55,545 nucleotides of DNA from Gnetum montanum (taxonomy: Eukaryota; Streptophyta; Gnetopsida; Gnetales; Gnetaceae). Shown one piece after another: positions 23,285 through 33,148 of the stretch. The stretch is taken from positions 49,602 to 105,146 of the forward strand of contig MNCI01023579.1 of assembly GCA_015680685.1 (NCBI GenBank), written 5' to 3'. The notes beneath the pieces were generated by a model. It searched no databases and was not told the DNA's origin. It was given only the letters and a program-made list of their open reading frames with translations. How positions within the stretch are numbered: position 1 is the stretch's first letter; each line of letters starts with the position of its first letter. Both the position numbers and the translations under genes were made by a program.

Positions 23285-24650
23285 TCATGGATGGCCATCT
23301 CCCCCATGACTAAGTTGAGAGGAGGAGATCCAAAATATGGAGCATGGTTGTCCATTTGATGAGGTGCTTATTATGTTGGTTGGCGTATGCTCATGGAAAG
23401 GTTTGATTTGTTCAATGTTGACTGGTTGTTTCTTATTTGGGCTCTTAGGTTTATAGATCATCATGGCCCCTAAAGGAAAAGTTTCATAAATAATATAAGG
23501 TCCTTTCCACAATGTTTGGAACTTAGTTCATTGAGGTACATGTGTGGGGTTCTAGTAGAGAACCTTATTTCTCAGTTGAAATTTGACTTTTCTAATTTTC
23601 AAGTCATGATGCTTTTTGTTATAGGCCTTGTGCAACTCATTTGATGATAAGGCTACTAATTGATTTTCATTTAGCAAGTTGAGATTCATTAGTCTTTCCT
23701 TTTGGGCTAGACTTAAGTCAAGGTTAAGGTCATAAGTTATTGAAAGTGTACGAAGTTCAAATTGAATAGGACGTATTGGTAGTTTTCCATACACAAGCTC
23801 ATAGGGAGAGTAGCTTATAGGAAGTTTCCAAGTTGAGTAGTAGGCCCACAGGATATCGTTGAGTTTCATGCTCTAGTCCTTCATATACTTGCTAATAGTT
23901 CTTATTAGTATTCTTGTGATCTCCCTATTGGTAACCTTAGCTTGATTGTTAGCTTGGGGATGGTAAGTTGTGAGTTTGTGCTCAACCCCCAAGCATTGCA
24001 TGAGCTTTCGAAAAGTAGTGCCTGTAAAATAAGTTCCATTATTAGAAATTAATGCACATGCACACCAAACCTGTTTACAACATTTTTTTGTACAAATCGA
24101 GTAACAGTAGAAGATGTACAGTTGATGACGGTTGCTACTTCTACCCATTTCATATAATAGTCAATAGTGACTATGATGTATGCCTTTCCATTTGACATGG
24201 GCATGATGGGACCATGAAATCAATTCCCCAAATGTCAAATGGTATTAATGGTTGAATTCATTGTTGAGGTCCCTCCATTTGAGTAGTCATTCCACCATCT
24301 CATTGGCATCATTCACAAGAGCAGATGAAATGGTGAGCATCCCTAAAGAGTGTTGGCTAGTAGTACCCTACCATCAAGATTTTAATGAATGTGCATCTCC
24401 TAGCATAGTGTCCTCAACAAGGACCTTTATGAGCATCTTAGAGAACATGCAGTTGATCAACATTAGGAACACACTAATGAACCAAGCCATCGGGGCACAC
24501 CTTGTAGAGGTGTCCATTGATTTCCATAAAGTGCTTTACTTGGTAAAGAAATTGCTATTTCTTTCAATGGTCTAACCCTTGTGGCATCTCCTTAGTGAAA
24601 AGATAGATGAGAATGTTATCATACCATTTTGGCTTATTGGGCATTTGTTT
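23285..24650 (-). pseudogene. Integrase of element A
   Basis: HHCC-type N-terminal part (GYYWPTLFRDAHHFICSCE), then the catalytic core. The first Asp is present in GIDFM, but the second is Asn (SNNGTYF) and the Glu is Lys (NNQAKVTN). Both are single G-to-A changes and would abolish catalysis. The C-terminal part (VLYWNPTHVPQ-like region, WKGPYIIYETF, IKPFHEH) is well kept. TAG stops and at least one frameshift near 23870 are present. Confidence 0.88.
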
Positions 24651-24739
24651 AGTTATTGCTCTAGCAAAGAGGAGTTCATCAAGATATGTGTCAGATAATG
24701 GACTTTTGTCCTTTTTGTCATTCCATTGCAACCAAGATA

Positions 24740-25860
24740 ACTAATCAGCAACCACATTCTTAGTGCCCTTTTGATCTGCCATTGTAAGATCAAATTCTTA
24801 CAAGATCACCAACCACTGTATGACATGAGGGCTCATCGTTGACTTGTTCATTAGGAAGCAGATGACACTGTGATTAGTATGCAAAAACACCTTATATCTA
24901 AGCACATAATGCCTGAACTTTTCTAGTGAAAAAACCACTGCCATCAATTCTTTCTCTATGGTGTTGTAGTTCAATTGTGCATCCACAATGCTTTGGCTAG
25001 CACAATGGATGCAGTATGGGCGTTTCTTGTCATCTAACTACATCAGCATAGCTCCCAAGGCATAATTCAATGCATTTTTCATGATATGAAATGGTCTGAG
25101 CCAATCAAGTGCTTGTAGAATTGGAGTTTCCACAAGCCTTTCTTTTAGTTGCTAGAATTCTTTCTCACATTTTGTCGTCTAAATGAAGGGAGCATATCTC
25201 TTTGTTAGCTTGACCAATAGTTTTGTAATCTTAGAGAAATTCTCTATGAATCATTAGTAGTAGTCAATGTGTCCAAGGAATGACTAAACATCTTTTAACT
25301 ATTTTTGGCTAGCAAGTTATTCCTTGGATGACCCTTATTTTTCCTCAGTTCCTGCTTGTGAGATTTTGTGTCCCAATACCATGCCCTCCTGAACCATGAG
25401 GTGACTTTTCTACCAATTGAGCCACAAGTTAGTTTTAACACACACACTATTTTAGCACTTGCTCAAGATGGTCCAAGGCTTGCTCAAATGTAGCTCCATA
25501 GGTGGGGAAGTCATCCATGAAGAGTTCTACACCACTACTGATTTGCTATTGAAGATACTTAAGACCAGGCATTGAAATGTAGCAGGAGCATTGCATAGAT
25601 CAAACGACATCTTATGATATGGAAAATGATCCTTGAATGTTGTCATATTCAGTAGCCTAAAATCAATGCAGACCCACCACTTACCACCTTTCTTTGATAC
25701 AATTATGAGTGGACTGACCCACTCACTATCCATAATGGGATTGATGAACCCTACCTTGAGGAGTTGCTTGATTTCCTCCTTGACAATTTGCTTCAATTTG
25801 GGGTTTAAATACCTTTGTGGCTGTTATTTTGGCTTCATGGCTGGGTCCATGTAAATGCAA
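24740..25860 (-). pseudogene. Reverse transcriptase and RNase H of element A, RT motif A deleted
   Basis: RT begins near 25850: QLLKVGFINPIMDSEWVSPL, GGKWWVCIDFRLLNM, FKDHFPYHKMSFDLCNAPATFQ. Compared with C and H, about 50 codons between KDHF and KMSF are missing in frame. The loss includes the LDGYSDYN motif with the first catalytic Asp (junction near 25612). The YxDD box is FMDDFPTYG (near 25517). RNase H follows, with AQLNYNTIEKELMAVV, LEKFRHYVL and NHSVICFL; the Asp of the usual HxDH is Asn. It could not reverse-transcribe by itself. Confidence 0.9.
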
Positions 25861-26419
25861 TGCTGGCATATCATAGGATCAATCCCTATGAGTTTAGGAT
25901 ATGACCAAGCAAAAACTATTAACCATCTCTCAACTACATTCAACAACATCTCTTTCTATTCTGGAGCAAGTCTTGCATTGATTGTAACTGAATTCTTATT
26001 TTTCAAAAACACATAATCCATTCCAACTAGTAACATTTTCAGTTCAAGGGGATGTTGCTTGAAGTTCTCAAGAATTTCCAACTCTTCCCAATAAGTATCA
26101 TCGTTTGTATCATCGGAGAGTTGGTAATGAACTTGCTCTAGTTCATTCATGCTTGTGACATATGCACATGTCAAGCTCTCAGTTGGTTCCATGCAAAGTG
26201 TGCTTCTTTCTGAATCAGTGATCAGCCACTAGGTGCCCTCCTATTTTGTGGCTACTGCATACAAACACCTTTGAATTTCTACTTCTGGCACACACTGTTT
26301 ACATGCAGAGATGGATGCTTGCTTGATGGCCTAAAATTTCTGCACACAATTGCACTTGTTATCACTGTACATGATGCATGGAACTCTCTTCTTCTCAATA
26401 TTTCCAAATTCATTTTCTT

Positions 26420-26780
26420 TAGATATCTATAAGGAAATATCTCTAATGCCCATTTTTACATCCATGATGCTTAGCCATGCTCTTCCCATGATGATTGGGA
26501 AGTCCCCTTTGCAGTTCTCCACTTTGATTACTAGGAAGTCAGCAGGATAAGAGCACCCATAGATAATGGTTACAATGTCTTCTACCAGTCCCAATGGAAC
26601 AATGATGGACTGGTTTTCCAATTCCAATCTAATGTTGCTCTTCTTGAGAGAAGGTAGGTTCTAGGCAATGTACATCTCATGATAAATCAAATTAACACCA
26701 GAGCTTGAATCGAGAAGAGCCTTACACTGTTTATTCCTAGCAATCTACAAATAAATCAAAGGACTTCCAGAATTAGCTAA
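26420..26780 (-). pseudogene. Aspartic protease domain of element A
   Basis: Active-site region CKALLDSSSGVNLI (near 26740-26700), with SS where other plant gypsy elements have LG. SIIVPLGLVEDIVTIIYG, ADFLVIKVENCKGDFPIIMGRAWLSI follow in one open frame. A TAG after YIA lies at the position where C and H also have TAG. Confidence 0.82.
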
Positions 26781-26799
26781 ATTCTTAGGAAGGTTTCTT

Positions 26800-29380
26800 A
26801 CATGGATCCAATTAGACACAATGTGAGTAAGAATTATGGTATGGATTCTTGGCAAAGTTTGATTTGAAGGAGACCCAAGGAAATTTGATCTAGAGGAAGA
26901 GGTAGGAGTAGGGTTGTCAATTGTGGGTATATGCGAAGGCTTAGGTGGACTGTGGGGTTGAAAAAAAGGTCTTTTCTTTGATCAAGCATTCAACCCCTCC
27001 AATTGATGATTTGGTTGTAGATTAATAGCCCTTGTAGCATTACGTTGCTACAATTGAGCAAGTAGTTCACCCTGCATTAGTGGAGCAGGTGGTAGCTGTG
27101 CAACTCGAGGAGGAGTATGTGTAGGGATAGGAGGAGGATAAGGATAGGAGGTGACATCCCTTATTTCATGTGAATAAGGAGTTCAATAGTAATCAAAAGG
27201 GTGGTAGTAAGGTTGAATATTAGAAATGTGACTGGAAGAGTCACATAGAGACATGGGTTGTTGCACATGGTAATCATATAAATCAGGCTACCAGTAAGGG
27301 TATTATTGCCTTAGCAGTGCAAACACCCATGATTGTGGCTATTGCCATTGTTGGTACTATTCATACGGTTGTGTTTGAGCTCTACTTGGATAATACGGTT
27401 ATTGTTGGTGGAACTATCTGAGATTACCTTGAGGATAAGACAACCTTTTGGATGTTTGCCTTTGTGTAAGTTGTCGAGGTAAGGCATACACTCCAAACTC
27501 CTGAAGATGTGACACAATGGGGTAACATCTGTTAAGATGCCCATACTGACAGATGTCACATCCATAATCATAATCTAATTCATTGTTTGCAACCTCTTCT
27601 ATTGCAACAATTTTACTCTTACCTTTTTAATATGCACATTTATCTTTCTTGTGCCTCCTATGCTCATGGTTACTACCTTATTCTCTAGACTCTTCAGTGA
27701 TTCTGAGGATAGCTTAAAATTGGCTATCCATGGAGTTCCTTAACTAGTCAGGCTTGGCCATAAGTTTAGATTGGGATTGTTGAAGTAGTGAAGCTTTCTT
27801 ATGCATTCCCTCATCAAATATGGATTCATCCTCACTGTCGCAGAATCGAACCTTCCTCTTGCAGATGGAAGGATCATAGTTATACTCCTCTACACTTTCT
27901 CTTTTTCTTAGTTTGCCCTTCTCTTTGGTGACCTGCTTGATTAACCTTTGTACCTGATAAGTAATTAGTTCTGATAATTGCCCTTGGGCATAAACACCAA
28001 GGGTTTTCCTCATTTCATTACAAAGCTCGTCTATAATGTGGTGAAGTTGAGCCAATTGAGAATAACCACATCCATGGCATTTGTGAATCAAGGCATAGTA
28101 TTGTCCAATGGCGGCATCCAAGGGTTCATGTGTTCCTTATTTCCACTCTTGAATTTGCTTCCTTAAGTTGGACATCCTAGAGTACATTTGACACTTATCA
28201 TTAAACAACTCAAGCATGGTACTTCATTGTCTGATAGATTCTAGCTCTAAAGACTGATATCAATTCTCTACTTCTTTAATGAGTGTCTTGGAGAACAACT
28301 TCAGTTTCTGTCACTCATTCTCTATGTTTTGCAAGGCACATGCATCTTGAAAATCTTGAAGATGATTTTGCGAATCAGAGTTATATCCTCTTTCAAATCA
28401 AGGAATATTGTTCATGTCTAACTATTTGATTCAATTTTCTTTCACATGCCTTGTTGGGATTTTGACTGCCTCTGCAATGTTAAGCATACTTCAGGTAGCA
28501 AATAGAGGCTCATTGAGGCCTTGATCATGGCTCCTATGATGCCCTCTACTACCCCTTCATTCATGGCAATGTGCCTCTCTTGAATGTTTGCATCCTTTAT
28601 CTTGCTTGTCTTGATAGTCCCCTTGATTATTGTGGTCCCGTTGATCATTGCACTCATTTCGATCAATTCCATCATGATCTCACCTTCTGTGGTCACGATT
28701 GGAGCTAGAAGAAGAAGATGATGACAAAGGGGAAGAGGAAGGAGAATTAGCATCATCACGGTGCCTACTACCACCTCTTCAACAATTGCGACTATGATCA
28801 TGATCATGCTTCTTATTGGCATCCTTGTCTTAACTTGCCCCTTCGAATCCTTCTTTGTCATTGGATCCCTTGTTACCAAAATTAGGATTGTGAATTGTGG
28901 AGTGTAGATTCTAGTTTTGACCTCCATTACTAAAGTCAAAGAGAGAAGCATCATTGTATGAAAAATCTCTAGAGAAGGGTTCTCCACTAGATTGTTGGTA
29001 CAACAAGAATGGAGGATCGTTAAGCCCTTTTCCCTTTGAAAACTCATAGCGTTTTTTTAGTTGTTGATCTCTTAAGCATTGTGCTTCAGTGGGATGATAA
29101 TCCCTAGTGTTGACATCTTTCACATTATACTCCCCATGGTAGTCTTGAAGACCTTATTGTGCAAGCATTTGATAGAGCATTGTAGGAGCAACACAATTAG
29201 GTAACAACCAATGTTGTCCTCCATGTCATGCCACTGTAGTTGTTCATCCTGGTATAGGATGAAGGTAAAGTTTGGCACATACTTGTCAGGATGGATATAT
29301 ATAATTCAGTACTGTTGGAGCTTTCGTGAATGAACATTATCAACCTTGGGTGAAGAAGTGCTCCTATGAGAAGAAGACAT
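26800..29380 (-). pseudogene. gag of element A
   Basis: Starts at ATG 29380-29378 (MSSSHRS), 156 bp after the LTR. In order: KYVPNFTFILYQDEQLQW; an Asp/His/Arg-rich segment with a poly-Ser tract (about 28890-28540); the gag core (28440-28000, damaged); then an open stretch 28121-27744 including YQVQRLIKQVTKEKGKLRKR and KRKVRFCDSEDES. The box CDICQYGHLNRC (near 27560) is CX2CX3HX3C, not the usual CX2CX4HX4C. A Pro/Gln/Tyr-rich region (27350-26950) leads into protease. The 201-codon frame at 29047-28442 is out of register and is not used. Confidence 0.85.
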
Positions 29381-29512
29381 TTTCAGTTAGCAAATCAAAA
29401 TCACAGTGTGCTTTGAGAATTTGTTGTAGTAATTGTGAAGATATGACTCTCGAGTTCGTTCCAATGATTTAAATAATTTTCACTGGGTCCTAGATAACAC
29501 AAAAAACAACAA

Positions 29513-29536
29513 AAAGGTCTCTGGCAATGTTGCCAA
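29513..29536 (-). other. Primer-binding site of element A
   Basis: Minus strand directly after the 5' LTR: TTGGCAACATTGCCAGAGACC. It keeps TGGC, the central TTGCC and a purine end of the plant tRNA-Asp-type PBS recalled for gypsy elements, and is less decayed than in C. Confidence 0.6.
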
Positions 29537-30383
29537 TGATGAGCGGCAAGGTACCCCTACACCCAGCCATACAAATCACTAAGGCGTTACGTGTGATTCG
29601 GTCAAATTCCATGGACCCATAATTATCTCGTACACTAGTTTCTCTGGGAAGGGAAACTACATTAAGAACATTTGTTGTCTTTCCAACTACACTTGTGAGG
29701 CTCAAGGGTATGGTTTGAGTGTAATTGAGGTTTTATATTTTAGAGATGTAATCACCTACAACAAGAATAAGAGTAGAGCAGATTGAAAATTAATGTCTAT
29801 TGCCTAGCTAGCCTAACACAAGTAACCACTCCACTTTCCTATACACATCTTGAACATATATAACATTGTTGGGCTGCCAAACGTTAAGTGTTGTTGGGTT
29901 ACCAAGTACTATATGAATGCTCGAAGTGGTCATGCTTGTGTTCATTAATTGTTGGAAATAAATTGCTTAATTTAAATGCATTAAAATAAAGAGCGAGAAA
30001 GTAAAAAGCATTAAAGAAAATATTAAGCTATTCTTAGTGCTACAACGATTGTCAAAAGAGTTCATTTTATTCTCGTCACACTGCTGCACTTAGGTACATC
30101 AATGCTCGATCAAAGAACCATACACACTTTAGACTCCTTCTGCGAGCACTCAAAAAATATTCTAACTTTGAGGAAAATAAATGGCAAGAGTTTCACTACT
30201 TTGACTAAGAATGATCAAAAGTTGATTGAAAACTAAAGCCTAGGCATGGTATTTATAGACTTGGGGAATATACCCCAACATTGGATATGCGACGTCACAC
30301 CAAGGCCCCGACGTGCGTATGCGATGTTGCAGCCACGACATTGTGTACCTGATGTCGTGGTCGACACAAATAGTAATTCATTA
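29537..30383 (-). repeat. 5' LTR of element A
   Basis: 847 bp. Minus-strand start TAATGAATTAC (TG changed to TA), end GCCGCTCATCA. TATA at 30257-30250. The U3 cassette (30383-30258) has cgacgtc/cgatgtcg-type inverted motifs. The end region matches the 3' LTR closely. Confidence 0.92.
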
Positions 30384-30388
30384 GGTCC
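30384..30388. repeat. Target-site duplication of element A, right copy (GGTCC)
   Basis: Pairs with GGCCC at 20761-20765; C-to-T in this copy. Confidence 0.85.
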
Positions 30389-30451
30389 AAAGGGCATCGT
30401 TGAGTTTTGTGTTCTAGTCTCTCCTATATTTGCTAACAATTCTCCTATATA
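30384..30451 (-). pseudogene. Integrase fragment of element D
   Basis: 68 bp matching the A integrase at 23842-23910 (ggcatcgttgagttttgtgttctag, tttgctaacaattct). It is the upstream continuation of the piece at 20301-20765. It abuts the D 5' LTR without PBS or gag. Confidence 0.85.
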
Positions 30452-31379
30452 TGATGAGCGGTGAGTATACCCTACACCCAATCATATGAATTACAAACAT
30501 TTATGCGCAATCCTGTCGAATTCTACAAACCTTAAGTTCCTAAGTACATTGGTTCTAGGAGGTGAAATCTAACTATGATGATGGTTGGCTTCTCAACTAC
30601 ACTTGTGAAGCTCAGTTGTATGGTTAAGTGCAACTGGTGTACATGATTTTTATTATTTTATATTTTATTCACCAATGATTAATAACAAGTTGAAACTTAA
30701 TTTATTAACCAATTTAACTAATTTGATTGCTAATTAATAACTAATTTTTTTTACATAAGCATTTGATCCCACTTTTCGTACACATCTTGAATGCATATAA
30801 CATTGTTGGGTTATCAAGTGTTAAAGCGTTGCTGAGATTACCAAGTGTTGTATGTTATGCTTGAAGCGGTCGTACTTTTGTATTTAATTTATTTAGCTTA
30901 ATTAGTTAATTAATTAAAGTCTTACTTATCTTAATTAATCCCATAACTAATGAAAACTGTAAATGCAGAAATAAATCATTAATCTATTCTAAGTGCTGCA
31001 AGGTCTATTCAAAAGGCTCGTCTTTATTATTGTTTACATTGGTGTGCTAAGGTACATCAATGCTTGAATAAAGATCCATACACTTTTTGACTCCTGTTGT
31101 GGGCACTCAGAAAAATATTCTAACTCTTAAATGACAAAACACTTGAGAGCTTTGCTACAACTATGACTAGACATCCATAAACACGATGAGTGAATGCATA
31201 TTTATAGACTTTATTGTGGAGCTGCGTTGACAGGGCCTCATAAACGCTATGTCAATGTGGCCTTGTTAATGGGGCAACACCACATTGATGAGCCGCGTTG
31301 ATGAGGCACGTCGATGGGGGCCTGTCGATGAGGCCACATTGATGAGGGTTTGTTGACGCAACACTTTGATGCTTCATCA
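30452..31379 (-). repeat. 5' LTR of element D
   Basis: 928 bp, the longest LTR here. Minus-strand start TGATGAAGCATC, end ACCGCTCATCA. TATA at 31206-31199. The U3 cassette (31379-31207) is about 170 bp of imperfect tcgatgaggcc/ttgatgagg repeats. Confidence 0.9.
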
Positions 31380-31615
31380 CATGCTCAGGATAATTAAATA
31401 AAAAATGTAAATTTAATACAAATTATGTGCCTTGGCTCCACTTAACCATATGCTTGTGCTTACACAAGTGTAGCTAGGAAGACAACAATTGCACCCTTAA
31501 GTCACTATTTTTACTATTAGCATTTGGAGAGTTGAAGTTCATAGAATTCAACCAGATCACTAGTAAATGCTTGTGATTCGTATGGCTGGGCATAATGGGT
31601 ACCTGGTGCTCTTCA
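31380..31615 (+). repeat. 3' LTR of element C, second part
   Basis: Continues the LTR from 15427 (ctcaggataattaaataaaaaatg, gtgccttggctccacttaacc) and ends gctcttca, a mutated form of ctcatca. The first five bases (31380-31384, CATGC) are the second copy of the D duplication. Confidence 0.88.
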
Positions 31616-31620
31616 CATCC
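31616..31620. repeat. Target-site duplication of element C, right copy (CATCC)
   Basis: Pairs with CATCT at 2570-2574 and marks the return to host sequence. Confidence 0.75.
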
Positions 31621-32700
31621 CAAAAATGGTTGGGCTTGGTTGGGCTTTTTCTTTAGACTCTCCAAAACAAAAAAAACAAAAAAAAAAAAAAGTTTGTGGA
31701 CGTTGTTTATATTTTTGAACAACATTTGAGCAATTAAAATCATGTTAACCAACTAGCAACATTTTCATCGGCTAAAGAATCTTCACCATCAATAAAAATA
31801 GTCTCATATTGCTCATATTTCCTTCTTTACAATTTGAAGTGAAGGATAAAACATTTTTTGCGCATATCTAACTTTAACCTATCTTATGTTATAGGGTGCC
31901 TCCTGCCCTTGCAAAAATATAGTTTATAATCAATTTAGCTTTACCCACTATCATTCTAATTAAGGGGGGGGGGGGGGTCGGACCCCGAAAAGAAGATTTA
32001 TTGAAATTAAAGGAGCATCAATTACAACAACTTGAATAAGTCATAGGGTTAAGGGAAGGGGAAAACTGAGAGCATCGTGAATGACACTCAGGAAACACCT
32101 TAAAAATAAACTAGTATTAAAGGAGGTACCCCAAGTTGGGACACAACCAAATGTTCGCACAGACTAGCTTTTTACAAAATTGAATGACATAGAATTAGAA
32201 TGACATAGAATTAAGACTCTGAACTATCATTAAGACATGTGAACAACTTAAAGATGGCTATGTTCACACGTTTCCTGTATCAAATTTTGTATAGAAAGGA
32301 AGCCCACACAATTTTCCATGAAAGTTGAGGTGGTTAGCCTTGGAACATAGCCTCCCAAAGAAGTGCTTTTGCCCACATCATAAACTGCTGCAACACGGGA
32401 ATCAGATGAGTTCAGAGGCCTACCGTGTTAGACGGACACTTGCACAGTTGCAGGAACAGACAAAAAATTGCCCTTCTTTTACGCCAATTTTTCTAGTCAA
32501 TCGTTGAACTCTCTTACGTTAAATTTATTCCTAACATCAGTTTTAAAAATGAGACCGTTTCATTGTTTTTTAAAAAAAATCTCTGCAGGATCCGGGCAAT
32601 TCGATGGCTAATGCATTAAGCAATAGCAGAATCCACGATATAGTGGAGTAGATATGCGCCACCAAAACCAGGCCAGCTATACAAAGTAACTAAACCAAGG
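31621..32700. other. Host flank upstream of the EF-hand gene, no gene seen
   Basis: Contains an A-rich run (about 31668-31692) and a 14-G run at 31964-31977 followed by tcggaccccg. On the minus strand this reads tttcaataaatcttcttttcg then a C-rich end, which could be the 3' end of a non-LTR element; that is only a guess. No protein-coding frame is convincing. Confidence 0.4.
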
Positions 32701-32702
32701 TT

Positions 32703-32808
32703 ATGCCGTATCTGTGAGTTAAATAATTAGTCTCTAGGTTAGCAACCTTTGTGTAATGCCGTATCTGTGAATCAAATGATTAGTCTCTTACTTAGCAGGG
32801 GTTTTTCT
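32703..32808 (+). repeat. Tandem duplication of about 53 bp upstream of the EF-hand gene
   Basis: atgccgtatctgtga starts at 32703 and again at 32756; each is followed by (a/g)t(t/c)aaat(a/g)attagtctct. The copies differ at several sites. They lie just before the CT-rich region that looks like the gene's transcription start. Confidence 0.75.
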
Positions 32809-32834
32809 GCGAAGTATCCACAGATTTTGCTTTT

Positions 32835-33148
32835 CTGCGGTTCGTTTCTTTCCTCCGTCGCTCAATAATTGTGCTTAGCACTATCTCCTGCCAAGCTTTT
32901 CTTTACTGGACGTCAGTTTCTTTATTTTAACTCTCTGATTTTAAGCATAAAGTTCTACCGATAATGGTTGGGCCCTGGATTGGGAGAAAGGATTCACATC
33001 GAAGTCCCTGCAGCATGATTTTGATATTGGCTCTTGCTTGATTAGTTGTGTTCTCGGATTCCTGCAAGCTCAGCTCCTTTTGGCACATTTTGTGTAATTA
33101 ATTGCGTTCAATTGTTGTGGGTTTCCCAGGAACTTTATTTCATTTCAG
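32835..33148 (+). other. Possible 5' UTR exon of the EF-hand gene
   Basis: A CT-rich stretch (tctgcggttcgtttctttcctccgt pattern near 32836) precedes about 300 bp that ends in a strong donor context, tttcag|gtaagg (GT at 33149). A good acceptor next to the coding exon is gtgtgcag at about 36407. No in-frame ATG extends the protein. Transcript data would be needed, so boundaries are tentative. Confidence 0.35.

Larger units (their letters stand above)
20766..30383 (-). mobile_element. Element A: near-complete Ty3/gypsy retrotransposon without third ORF
   Basis: Minus-strand order: 5' LTR (30383-29537), PBS, gag from 29380, PR, RT-RH, IN ending near 23290, spacer, acceptor-like site, hairpin and purine tract, 3' LTR (21569-20766). 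About 9.6 kb. It carries fewer stops than C and is the youngest of the nest by position. An in-frame deletion removes RT motif A and two integrase catalytic residues are changed, so it is inactive now. The acceptor-to-PPT interval is only ~0.3 kb, so the third ORF was lost. Confidence 0.92.
15428..31379 (-). mobile_element. Element D: internally deleted Ty3/gypsy copy with third ORF, split by A
   Basis: Minus-strand order: 5' LTR (31379-30452), an integrase piece (30451-30384), interruption by A, the rest of the integrase C-terminus (20765-~20310), spacer, third ORF (18290-15556) and a 3' LTR remnant (15555-15428). PBS, gag, PR, RT and RH are absent. The 5' LTR end abuts integrase sequence directly. 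A second deletion removes the end of the third ORF, the purine tract and the first part of the 3' LTR. Without A it is about 6.3 kb. Confidence 0.85.
2575..31615 (+). mobile_element. Element C: long Ty3/gypsy retrotransposon with third ORF, split by D and A
   Basis: Order on the plus strand: 5' LTR (2575-3440), degenerate PBS, gag (3593-~5990), protease, reverse transcriptase, RNase H, integrase (to ~9710), a 2-kb spacer, a third ORF (11803-14699), hairpin plus purine tract, and a 3' LTR. The 3' LTR is interrupted at 15427 by D and resumes at 31380. Without the insertion the element is about 13.1 kb. The gag-PR-RT-RH-IN order and HPQANGQAEATN-type integrase motif indicate the chromodomain-less plant Ty3/gypsy group (Tat/Athila-like). 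The exact lineage needs a tree. All reading frames carry many stops, mostly TAG. Confidence 0.9.

Noticed and set aside
28442-29047. A 201-codon open frame on the minus strand, the longest in the window
   Set aside because: It is out of register with the gag frame of element A. The homologous frame is the Asp/His/Arg/Ser-rich one matched by C and H; this frame is a by-product of low complexity.
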